Of a DNA stretch of 64,000 nt, positions 54,585 through 64,000 are shown piece after piece. Under the pieces are notes generated by a model. That model saw only the letters and a program-made list of their open reading frames with translations. It ran no database searches and was not told where the DNA came from. The translations under genes and the position numbers were made by a program. Numbering within the stretch: position 1 is the stretch's first letter; each line of letters starts with the position of its first letter. Origin of the DNA: Trichobilharzia regenti (taxonomy: Eukaryota > Platyhelminthes > Trematoda > Strigeidida > Schistosomatidae); contig OX235267.1 in NCBI GenBank assembly GCA_944472135.2, positions 16,289,452 to 16,353,451 on the forward strand, given 5' to 3'.

Positions 54585-55075
54585 CGATTAGACTGCGCAT
54601 TATCACCCACGATGATATTATTAATCGTGGTGGACTGACTGTATTATGAGTCAGACTGTGCACAGGAAGTCAGTAAGAAGACAGGAATACACTGCACTGA
54701 CTGATAAGAAGACTGTAGAAGATCTGGAATTCGCGCATGGATGATTTATGCCTAACGGCTCACACAAACTCGCAGGCAGAAAATCTGTTGATGAACAAAA
54801 CAACAAAGCAAGAGTTAATTGCTCAACCAGTAAATATGTAGGAGAAAATGGAAATAGACTGACCGAGTATCGGTCGAATGACATCACCTGCAATGCAGGC
54901 TATCATTCGAGTGGAATACCAATGAGAAACGAACGATGAGTTGCCGGTGACATTGAGGAGATGAGAGATTATGGTCAGTAATCATGGTCCTGGCCAGGTG
55001 AAGAGGACAGCAGCAAATAGAAATGGAGATATGTTGTTGAAGCCATATTTTCCATTTGAAACTCAAAGGATTGGC
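54585..55075 (+). mobile_element. RTE LINE fragment with internal deletion
   Basis: Starts like other copies at the post-RT block (cgatgatattattaatcgtgg, gagtcagactgtgcac) and jumps to the 3' part (ggagaaaatggaaatagactg, catcacctgcaatgcagg). Confidence 0.5.
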
Positions 55076-55079
55076 GTTC

Positions 55080-56090
55080 CCCATGAATCGGTAAGTTACA
55101 TCAGTAACGGCAGAACACGAGCATTTGACAACCGAACTGTTAATTAGCATCTTCACACATGGATATCGATTAAATTATTCTATCATATATTGGAGTCACA
55201 ATTTGCACATATCTTCTGTATTGTAATACTTTTGTCTTCCGTATTGCACTTTGATGTCTTCCATCTTGTTTCACAAGTGTCTTTCATTTCTCCGCTTAGT
55301 TATTAAATCTATCTCGCTGCTATTCTATATTCTTGCAGATGATTTACATATTTATATCTGTGTATGTATACTACTTACAAATTTGTCAGTAACATGTGGC
55401 AAAAAAGTGAAAAAACTGATAATCAATCTGATCTCCCGACATCTTTGATGTTTCACTGCGGTCGTATAACTAACAGTCTTATTGACACTCTAAGTACTTA
55501 CTTTAATAATAAGTTGGAATGATGGAGTAGATTTGTAGCCCAGGCAGATCTACTCAGTGTTGTTGCATCCTCCTAGTTGCATAGTACACAGTTGCGAAGA
55601 TATCCGTGTCTTTTCGGGAAACAAGTGAAATCACTCAGCTAAAAAAGGAATTATACATGAAATTTTCACAAGTTCTTAGCTAAGCCTTTTCTTCTTACTG
55701 TTTGATTTTCAGTGGGTGTAGAGATTTTCGTTTCGGAATACAATTACCGTGAGTATATTAAAATCTTGAATTAAATTGGTGTGTTGACGTTTTCCATCTT
55801 GATCTTTTGAATGGCTATTTCACCTTTGGTATTGATTTTACGCTGAATTACTGAGTTTTCCTTGATTGTCTTCTGGTTCGCTAGTTGTTGATTGATCCCA
55901 TACTTTCGTAATCTATGTCCAGTTAATCTAATGATGCCACATGTAAAGTGATTCATGATGGAAAGCTTAATGAAGTCTTCAGGGTGAGGATAACAGTAAA
56001 GAAAAGGCTATCTATTATCACTGATGACAGTCTTCTTTGTGATGGACTGCATCATTTGACAGACTGTATGCCTAGATTACTAGCTCGCTA
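55080..56090. other. Unassigned stretch
   Basis: No exon or element recognised. Short open frames lack splice support. Confidence 0.3.
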
Positions 56091-56200
56091 GTTTTCTAGC
56101 CGGTTCCAAGCCCGGTTAAAGAGGGAGGGTTGGGGCGTGGTGCTAGCAACTCCACCCCCAAAACTTTATCAAATTGCTACAGAAACTTCAACGCATAGAT
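56090..56200 (+). mobile_element. tRNA-derived SINE body, family A2 variant
   Basis: Resembles the A2 body (ggttaaagagggagggttggggcg, gctagcaactccaccc, gctacagaaacttcaa) with a variant sequence and no complete head. Confidence 0.4.
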
Positions 56201-56239
56201 ATATTAAAAATACTAAAAATATAAACAGTAACCTTATTT

Positions 56240-57905
56240 TTCGCTGGAATCAGGGAAGTGAAATGACGCAGGTTGGTAAAAGCTTTTAGGAAGCCAGTCA
56301 GCCGATGTGCCTTCTTTCGATGAAAGCAAAAATAAGGATAGGGACGTGGAATGTTCGTACAATGTACGAAACTGGAAAGGCTGTCCAGGTAGCCGCAGAA
56401 ATGAGAAGATGTGGAATAGAAGTGTTGGGAATCTGTGAGAGCAGATGGAACGGATGTGGAAGGTGCCAGCTATCAACTGGAGAGACAATAATCTATTCCG
56501 CTCACCCAAAGGACAATCAAGAGCACATCGAGGGAGTGGCCATCATGACGTCAAGTAAAATCCGGAGTCGCATCATCCTGCAGAGAGAATAAAGGACGCA
56601 CTGGATGCAGAACTCCAACCAGAACAAGCTGGATTCAGGAAAGGCAAATCATGTACTGACCAAATTGCAACTCTACGCATCATCACCGAACAAAGCATGA
56701 AATGGCAATCAAACCTGTACCTCAACCTTATAGACTTTGAAAAGGCCTTCGACAGCGTTGACCGCGAAGTAATTTGGAAATTACTCGAGTACTATGGCCT
56801 ACCCCAAATATTCATCAACCTTATTCAACAACTGTACGACAACGGAACATGTCAAGTGATCCACAACGGAAAACTCAGCGAGGCGTTTGGAGTAAACACA
56901 GGAGTCAGACAAGGGTGATGGCTTATTATCACCAATGATATTCCTAATTGTGTCGCACTGACTGGATTATGCGTCAGACAGTGAGTGGGAAACGAGAAGA
57001 CAGGGATATCCTGGACCAACGTGAAGAACCTAGAAGACCTGGATTTCGCGCGTGGATGATTTATGTTTGATGTCACACAAAATCGAAGACTTACAAGCGA
57101 AAACCGACAAACTTGTCGAAGAGGCAGTCGGCGGAGACACGACTCGAGGTGAACACAGATAAGACAGAGGTTATGATAATAAAGCGCAAACAACAACAAC
57201 AGCAACATCCAGCGTCAACCACCGTCAACGGAAGAGATTTGAAAGAGGATGCTTCATTCACTTATCTAGGGAGCAACTACAGGCGGTCGGAGCGGACGAG
57301 GATGTCAAATCGAGCGAGAATCGGGAAGGCGAGAAACACATTCATCAACCTGAAACCAATCTGGAAATATTCGTCACTCAGCCAGCATCAACAACAAAAT
57401 CCACTCGGATTTTCAATACAAACGTCAAGCCAGTCAGTTCTCCTATGCGGATCAGAAACTTGAAAGGCGGGTCACCAAAGAACATTTTCAACAGGCTATT
57501 GCAGACGTTACCATTATCAACAACTGTCTTCGCTGGATCTATACTGAAGATCAGATGACCGGGTAGGAAAGAATGATCAACAAGAAACTATGGGAAGAAA
57601 CAAAACAAGAACCAATCGCCAACCAACAAATATGCAGGAGAAAGAGGAGATGGATTGGACACTCGTGGCTGAGGAGGCCGCTGCGTGACATCGCGCGCGC
57701 GTCAGGCCATTGCCTGAGTGGAACCCGAAAGGGAAGCGGCGAGTGGGACGTCAGTGCAAGGGTAACATGGAGGAAATCGTATGAAGAGGAGTTGAAGCAG
57801 TATGGACTAAGATGGATGCAGGTGAAAAGTACAGAAGAAGACAGAATTGGCAAGTGGAGATGTGCAGTTGAAGCACTATGTTCCACTAGGAACCCAAGAT
57901 AACAA
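56240..57905 (+). mobile_element. RTE LINE (SR2-like), internally deleted
   Basis: The frame at 56305-56592 begins the AP endonuclease: KIRIGTWNVRTMYETGKAVQ, then GICESRWNGCGRC. The copy jumps at about 56592 into the RT: EQAGFRKGKSCTDQIATLRI, DFEKAFDSVDREVIWKLLEY, FGVNTGVRQG at 56918. It then jumps again to the DLDFA block, with YADD and the palm missing. The connector (YLGSNYRRSERTRMSNRARI) and the 3' end (ctatgttccactaggaaccc plus ATA repeats, 57878-57905) are present. It has the most readable RTE coding sequence in the window but cannot be active. Confidence 0.8.
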
Positions 57906-57939
57906 TAATAATAATGCAGCGATAAGACCGGCGTATAAT

Positions 57940-58345
57940 GGAATGAGAAAAAAAATTCTAGAAGATACGAGTTTAGCAGATGCTTTATGTCTAAAGTGTC
58001 ACACATACCCAAAGATCTTCAGGCAATAACCAACAAAATGACAGAAAAGGTAGGCAGAAAAGACAGAACATCAAATGAAGATAGGGAAGATAGAGGTGAT
58101 GAAGATTTGAGGTCACCAACAACAATAACGAACACTATTTCGCCCATTTCACTAACCTGAAATATACAGCATCATTCCAATTACAGGTTGCATAAACAAG
58201 GGTGTCACTGCCATCCAGAATCGTGAAAAAAAGGCGAACCTTCACTACTCTGAAGACAATGTGGAAGTCTACTGCACTCAGATCATGGAGCAAGATGCAA
58301 ATTCTATTCAGCACTAATGACAGGTTTGTACTTCTTCACAGTTTA
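57940..58345 (+). mobile_element. RTE LINE fragment, second subfamily
   Basis: Resumes in the DLDFAD-like block (LEDTSLADALCLKCHTYPKI) and continues through the connector (AIQNREKKANLHYSEDNVEV-like) to about 58340. Degenerate. Confidence 0.5.
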
Positions 58346-58379
58346 GAGACTTTGAGTATTGTACTGGTCCCACTTTATT

Positions 58380-58800
58380 TCTATTATTGATTTATTTAAA
58401 CACAAAAACTCGGTACAATATGGCACCAAGAAGATGCGCCACACAATAATAATAAAACAACATATAAGATTAAAAGTAAAAAATATAGATGGAGAACGGG
58501 TGAAGTACTTCATCCGGAAAAGAAAAAGTCATACTAACCAAGTTCAAACAGCATTCGTCAATTATCGGCGGAAAGGGAAGTGTCAAGGAACTTAATCCTA
58601 ACATCCTATTATTTCTGAATACGCTCCGAATCGACAAACACTAAGCACAGATATTGACTTTAATTCCGAAGCACAATGGATGACAAGGAATTTTATTCTT
58701 TGACTGTTAAAATCAATATTCTGTAATAAGTCTATAAAGAAAATGTTTTTACAAGGAATGTATTGTACTTTTATTTGTATTCTTTCGTCTTCTTCTAACT
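58380..58800. other. Unassigned stretch
   Basis: 58380-58470 (tttatttaaacacaaaaactcgg, gatgcgccacac) may be the tail of another LINE. Nothing else was recognised. Confidence 0.3.
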
Positions 58801-59645
58801 TGTACACGATCGAATAACTCGCGCCTTAAAGTTGCCCACCAATGGCCACCGCATCCAATAAACAAACGTTCAGTGTTCATAATCATTGACAGGAAGACAA
58901 AAGAAACTTGCAGCACGTTCGTCATTGACTGAGATTCTTGACCATATCCGATGACGTTCCATGCCACTGAAATGAGCTATCTCTCGAACTGCGACCACAG
59001 AGTCGTGACACACCATATGATGATAACTTAATACAAATATCCTTCATCCCACGACGCCACGTCATGGCCTGATTACTTCTCCACTTTTTCCATCTTGTCC
59101 CAGGGCTAGATAACACAGAACTGTACGGAAGGCTACGGAATGACATTCGTAAAACTTCTCTAAGCCATCGAAGCTGGTATTTCCAGATGATGACACTCAA
59201 CGAATGGTGACCTCCATTGTGTCCAAACACACACCATCAGACCTCAGAATTATTCACACGGCAAAACCGTCAAGAACAAGCAATCTTACGGAGACAGCGA
59301 CGATCGAATACACAGAGTCGCCGTACATCCTCAGCTTGGAGAAGCCAGGTTTCACAGGCGTAGAGCAAGATAGCACGCACCGGAACACTGTAAACCCGAT
59401 GACTCCAGAGGTGGCTCAAGTTGACCTTAAGCCACCCTAACTTACATGGTACAGTTGAAACTTTGTCCGCCACTCCTCCACCAACACTCCCACAACTAAC
59501 TACTCGGATACACAAACTTATTGACGAATTCAAGCGGTCCCACTGCATCATGAGTGAGTGCAGATACAGGCTCCTGCCAATCTTGTAACAGTACGACTTT
59601 GCACATAGACGGCACAAAGCACATACCATACATACAAACAGTGAT
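58800..59645 (-). mobile_element. Second LINE family, 3' end
   Basis: The minus-strand frame at 59270-59629 reads VPVRAILLYACETWLLQAED, VRRLCVFDRRCLRKIA. The next frames continue with QLRWLREVLRM (about 59170), GTRWKKWRSNQAMTWRRGMK and SSFQWHGTSSD, ending near 58900. These are the C-terminal blocks of this schistosome LINE. Frameshifted. Confidence 0.65.
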
Positions 59646-60157
59646 CGTCAACTGATTAAGTGTGACTTAGGCATTCAGGCTGTCCAAATTGCTTGTTCAT
59701 TCGCTTCTATGCTATCTTATAGTAAAACAATATCAAGTGTCACAGCATGATTAATCAAAATGTGTCAGCTGGTAATACTCTTCCAATCACCATTTAATTC
59801 TCCAGGTCATCTACTGACTTTATGCTTGATTCAACTTCTTTCCTGATCACCGGCCTTTTCATAAATTAGTGGTTGTATTCTTCACTTGTATCTAGGAGAC
59901 AGGATTAAAACAAAACTATAAAAACTAATATTCACTTTTATATCGGTATCTAAGTGACATGAAATCAGTTTGCGTAAATAAAGTCAATGGTGAAGACTTT
60001 CTAGTATAATTTGATATCTTTTAATTCCTACTGTGCAAACTAATTAATCAATAATAACAATAATAAAATCAATAATATCGACCAGAATTCGAAAAATGTT
60101 AACTATGAAAAGGACAGATTAATTAACACAGGAAGCAAGATAAAAAAAACTTGGTTT

Positions 60158-61240
60158 TCATTTAAATATTTTGCTCTGGTTAAATGATCTGTTTTGAAAC
60201 TTGCGTGTGAAAAAATCGTGAACAAGACTCTTCGTTTCTTCATCTTGAGGATCTAGCTTCCGCCAGTTGTGACACTCGTAGTCGACTTGCAGGTCTTCAT
60301 TTAGCTCAAAAGGAAGACCAGTACAAGGCTAAATCCAAAGACCACCGACAGTATTATTGTTGTTTTCTCCAAAGATACAAATGCTAGAAAACGCATACTT
60401 GATCATCTTTTCTACTGGTTGGAAAAAGCCACCAATAAGATAGATTAGATGTCACAAAGACCAGTGATAACTCCTCAGGGTACTTGTATTCACAATACCA
60501 AATGGAGTGCGTTTCTGGGTCGAAATTACTCCATAAATAAAGGTATCGCTTCCTTCTCGATGTCCATGTTACTGTTCACTGTTTTAAAGGCACCTATGTC
60601 AAACTTTCCACAGGGTTGATTCGCAAGAGCATCTTCCCCAGGCCTTGGGCGTTCCTCTTCTTCGTCATCATTGGCAGCAGGTTCTTCCTTTTTAGCAGGA
60701 GCCTACTTTTGGGCAGAAGCTTCCTTCTTGGGTCTATCTTTTGTTTCCTTGGATGGTTTAGTCTCGATGACGTTTCCATGTAACTTGGAACACTTTTTGG
60801 CATAAAACTGGGTAGCCTTAACAGAAAACGACGACGTTCCAATCACATTCATTACTTCCGGCACATTAGTAACAGTGGTATGCTAACGTACAACATTAGG
60901 GATGGTTTTCTTCATAGATATGAGTAAACAACGGATTCAGTGCTGTGAAGACGGTTATGTCAGCTTGAGACAACCAATCACCTACAAGGAAAGTTACCTT
61001 GCTTAGCTGTTCGTTCAACAACTTTTAAAAAACGGAAAATAGTGAACTCTTTGCTTTTTCTGTTTTTTTGTTGAACTATGTGGTACCAAGACATGGATAA
61101 ACCCAATGAGGTAAACACAAGAAAGCCCATAATCTGCACTTGAAAGGCTGGACCATTTCTGGCCCATTGTTGCTGCGAACATTTACAGTATTTAAAATTT
61201 CTAAAAACACGCTGTGGTCTTAAAAACAGCTGAAACACAT
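60158..61240 (-). pseudogene. EEF1G: Elongation factor 1-gamma processed pseudogene
   Basis: The minus strand, with frameshifts and stops, reads colinearly as eEF1B-gamma. Part of the GST-like domain is near 61010-60930 (VTFLVGDWLSQADITVFTAL). A Lys/Glu/Pro-rich linker is near 60780-60660 (ETKPSKETKDRPKKEA, KKEEPAANDDEEERPRPGED). The conserved C-terminal domain follows: FDIGAFKTVNSNMDIEKEA, HSIWYCEYKYPEELSLVFVT, DLQVDYECHNWRKLDPQDEE. It ends FNQSKIFK with TGA at 60158-60160. No introns interrupt the domains, in contrast to the large introns of genes here, so it is best explained as a retrocopy. The N terminus is not convincingly readable beyond 61240. Confidence 0.85.
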
Positions 61241-61489
61241 TTGCCAAATAGCATACTCAAAGTTCATATGACCAACATGCTCTAGCCGACGAAAGCATCG
61301 ACTACGCTACTCTGCAGCAGATAATATTTTCCTGACTAAGTGGGTTTATACACAAGTTTGAGCAGTCAAATATCTTGCCGAACATTGATTTCGCGGTCTT
61401 ATCAACAAATTTAATGAAATCTGGATTGTCCAGAATCTGTCATCAAAAGGCATAACGTAAAGATTCTTAATTAGTTGAATATTTTGCAA

Positions 61490-62470
61490 TTAGTAGTGTT
61501 CTCTGAGCTGGTTGTTGTAGTTGTAGCATTCCGCTCTCTATTATTTCTTCCTGATGGCTCCATGAATGGCCAAAAGCCTCACTTCCCTCATCCTGCATCC
61601 CTTCCAACATAGTAGTCCTTTCCACGTCAACATCACACCCATGACTAACTTGTCATCCCCTATTCCGGTTCCACTCGACGGCCTACAGGACATATGATAT
61701 CAGATGTGTATCTACTCAGCGAACGTCCAGTCCATATCGATCTATTTCCGCATATTTCTTGAGTAACAGATGGAAGCCTGACAGCGTTGCCTGTTACTTA
61801 TACTTTCTCGCCGGTCATCTCATTTTCATTATCAAGAGAAAGTAGGTGTTGATGGGCGTTTTCAGGAGGCTGTTGGAAAAGGTTCTCGTGACTCACATGC
61901 AGTGCAAGTTTCTCACCCATCCATCTAGGAGGAAAAGCATTGACTGAACACTGACTAGATTGGTGTTGAATAGAATCCGAATCGAATTTTCTTTTTTATG
62001 TTGAGATGGAGTGGAGAAGATTTGCTAAGAATTGATTTCAGAGTGATGATGGAGGTGTGTCATGTATTTCCGATTGTGGTTGGCTAGTTTTGACTTCCTC
62101 ATCTGAACCATCCTTTTGTGTTGGAAACGATGCTTCCAAGGTGAGATAAGTGAAGGAAGTGACCTCTTTCATATTTATCGCACTAAGAGTCATTGGTACT
62201 GGTTGCTGCTGTAATTGATGTTTTTGTTGTTTCTTGGTTATATTCATCATTTCTTTCTTCTCCATGTTCACTTGATGTCATGTATTCGCTGTCGACGTCT
62301 TCTGCCAAATTGTTGATTTTCGTCTGCAGATATTTGAGCTTTTGTGACATTAGACATAGGTGGAACACGAAGTCGAGATCTTCTGGAGTCTTCTTATCGG
62401 TCCGACGTATTCCTTTCTTCATCCTACCCACAGTCTTCCGCATTATTCAGTCTACCATACAGGGGAATAC
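61490..62470 (-). mobile_element. RTE LINE 3' part
   Basis: The minus strand reads TPEDLDFVFHLCLMSQKLKY, LQTKINNLAEDVDSEYM (the post-RT block), then ALSAINMKEVTSFTYLTLEA (connector), and the tail down to caactacaacaaccagctc near 61510. Degenerate. Confidence 0.6.
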
Positions 62471-62479
62471 TGTCGGATT

Positions 62480-63195
62480 TTTCTAGGCAACTGAGGGAAC
62501 ATTGAGACTGTGGCTAAGGCCCCTACTCCAGACAATCAACCCAATCATTACAGAAATTTCAAAGTGCAAATTAAACTATTAACTTTCATTATTTGTTTTG
62601 TATAATGTTGACAAGAGATACCGATCGACTAAATAAAAGGAATGGATCTGTCGCATCCTTCTCCCGCGTGAATTATTATTAATACTTTGCTCAAACACTC
62701 AAAAAGAAACATTTGATAAATGATTGCAGTATGATAATACTACTTAATTATAGTAGACAGAATAAATATTTCAGGACAAAAAGGTATGGAGAATAGAAGA
62801 CGGGAATAGCAAATGGACTGATGACAGTGGGATGACGTCTAAAAACATCACAAAAAACTTGTGAAGAAATGACACCATTTAAATTAACGACATGCTAAGC
62901 TCCTTAGTCATTTACTTCTATTACTTTTGGTACTAGTGCACTGAAAAATTCACATTATCTAAAACTATTGTAACAGTTGGCTTTGTATTATCACATAAAG
63001 TATAGCAGAATAAATCGATGAGAACATCCCAAAATATGAATAGTCTGTTTGCACTAATGATACTCATTTGAATAACAGGCAGAAAGCGATTTGTACTATT
63101 TCTTTTGTAACCTTGAACTTAATTTTGTTTTTTCTATGTTGTTTTATTTTCTCCTTCATTTAATTTTATCACATTCTAACGTATTATTGATATTT
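62480..63195. other. AT-rich stretch without recognised features
   Basis: No exon or repeat could be supported. Confidence 0.35.
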
Positions 63196-63199
63196 GGTT

Positions 63200-63375
63200 C
63201 AATTTGGATTTTCCTGTCGATTGATTGGACTGAAGCGCTCAGTCTCAGGTTGACATGTCGACGACCCCTTGTGGAGATGCTTCAAAGATTGGTGGAGGAT
63301 GACTAGCATTGGAATCCAGGATGCATATTTCGTCCTATTTGTGAACTGGCTCGTCAACTGGATGTACCCACTGCA
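63200..63375 (-). mobile_element. Sm-alpha-like HHR-SINE, minus copy lacking the head
   Basis: The minus strand begins gggtacatcc at 63369, followed by the ribozyme (63311-63366) and the tail with ggtcgtcgacatgtcaacctg then caatcaatcgac near 63215. The head is missing. It joins a plus-strand copy. Confidence 0.65.
63311..63366 (-). ncRNA. Hammerhead ribozyme remnant (Sm-alpha type)
   Basis: Stem I CCAG/CTGG, GAAA and AUC are present. The CUGANGA box reads UUGACGA and stem II has an insertion. Confidence 0.6.
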
Positions 63376-63590
63376 CAAGAGATGGCCCTCGTAGTCCAAA
63401 TGGTCTAATGGATAACGCTTTGGGGTTGCAGACTATGGGCACTTGGTTGAGCTTCAGTGGAAACACCATCACTGACTGACTGGGGAATGCAGGTACATCC
63501 AACTGACGAGGCAGTCCCAAATAGGACGAAATACGCGTTATCCTGGATTCTACTACTAGTCACCCTCCACCAGTTGACTTCACATTATTG
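63376..63590 (+). mobile_element. Sm-alpha-like HHR-SINE, plus copy
   Basis: Head (CGTAGTCCAAATGGTCTAATGG, GGTTGAGCTTC), ribozyme at 63493-63552 and the start of the tail (agtcaccctccaccag). Confidence 0.65.
63493..63552 (+). ncRNA. Hammerhead ribozyme (Sm-alpha type), core intact with insertion
   Basis: CUGACGA, GTCC/GGAC stem II, GAAA and AUC are present. An extra GGCA lies between the core and stem II, and the base of stem I is mismatched (CCAA against CTGG). Confidence 0.6.
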
Positions 63591-63934
63591 ATATATTGGT
63601 GACAGTTTACTCATCTAATTACAACTGACCTGACAAATTCACATATTCACACATTTCTCATATCTGGATGTACTCTCTCTGTAAAAAAACGAGAACAGAA
63701 TTAACCCCACCATCATCCATTTACTCGTAACTTTTCAGGCTGTATGTGTGAGTGTGTATGAGATTGTGTATTCGTTCGACTTCGTTACTTCACTCTACAA
63801 ATGAACTCTAATGACCTCAAATCTAGTTATTTCCATATGACAATAATAAGAACATTGACTGTAGGGTTATACTGTAGTGTTAATAAATATGTAAAACTGA
63901 AAACCTGCTAAGAATCGTCTCTTTATTTGGTTGT

Positions 63935-64000
63935 ATTCTCTAGGTGGGTCATTGGTTCGGCAGGAGAATACTCACCAGCCACACATGTGGTCCGAGGTTC
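63935..64000 (+). mobile_element. tRNA-derived SINE head, cut by window end
   Basis: Ends in CACATGTGGTCCGAGGTTC, the B-box side of the family A head. The A-box part is diverged. Confidence 0.45.

Overview
The window looks like nuclear DNA of a blood fluke (Schistosoma or a close schistosomatid). It is AT-rich, with small exons separated by introns of 7 to 10 kb. It is packed with a repeat set characteristic of that group: RTE-type LINEs of the SR2 kind, Penelope-like elements (PLEs) with GIY-YIG domains, a Merlin DNA transposon, and tRNA-derived SINEs, one of which carries the Sm-alpha type of hammerhead ribozyme (HHR). Species cannot be fixed from the sequence. Family names rest on recognised motifs, not on database searches.

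Genes. (1) A CREC-family (calumenin/reticulocalbin type) secretory-pathway calcium-binding protein on the minus strand, with three exons at 25840-26210, 16023-16188 and 8632-8827. It has a signal peptide and four EF-hand loops, and its 3' exons were not found in the window. (2) A complete stomatin-like SPFH membrane protein on the minus strand, with two coding exons at 52510-53103 and 43232-43525 (295 residues) around a 9 kb intron full of PLE debris. (3) One orphan exon-like segment on the minus strand at 32692-32833. (4) A decayed, intronless elongation factor 1-gamma copy on the minus strand at 60158-61240, interpreted as a processed pseudogene.

Layout. 1-8.6 kb: two oppositely oriented RTE pieces, SINEs, a Merlin copy with TIRs and an 8-bp target duplication (5033-6141), and an inverted PLE pair. 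8.6-26.2 kb: the CREC exons with intronic RTE, LINE, SINE and PLE copies, including an 896-bp insertion that is almost entirely one palindrome (20428-21323). 26.2-32 kb: nested and head-to-head PLEs. 32-43 kb: the orphan exon, LINE pieces, and PLEs interrupted by SINEs. 43.2-53.1 kb: the stomatin gene; its intron holds PLE copies with hammerhead remnants and an inverted repeat pair encoding a conserved short peptide. 53-58.4 kb: RTE copies. 58.8-64 kb: LINE, EF1-gamma pseudogene, RTE, and paired HHR-SINEs.

The most notable patterns are these. A second tRNA-derived SINE family (called B here) carries its own hammerhead motif, distinct from Sm-alpha. A hammerhead motif with long stems I and II sits near PLE sequence at about 51 kb, with decayed counterparts downstream of three other PLE copies. 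Several unrelated retroelement families recur as head-to-head inverted pairs. The window also holds the large palindrome with 12-bp flanking duplications.
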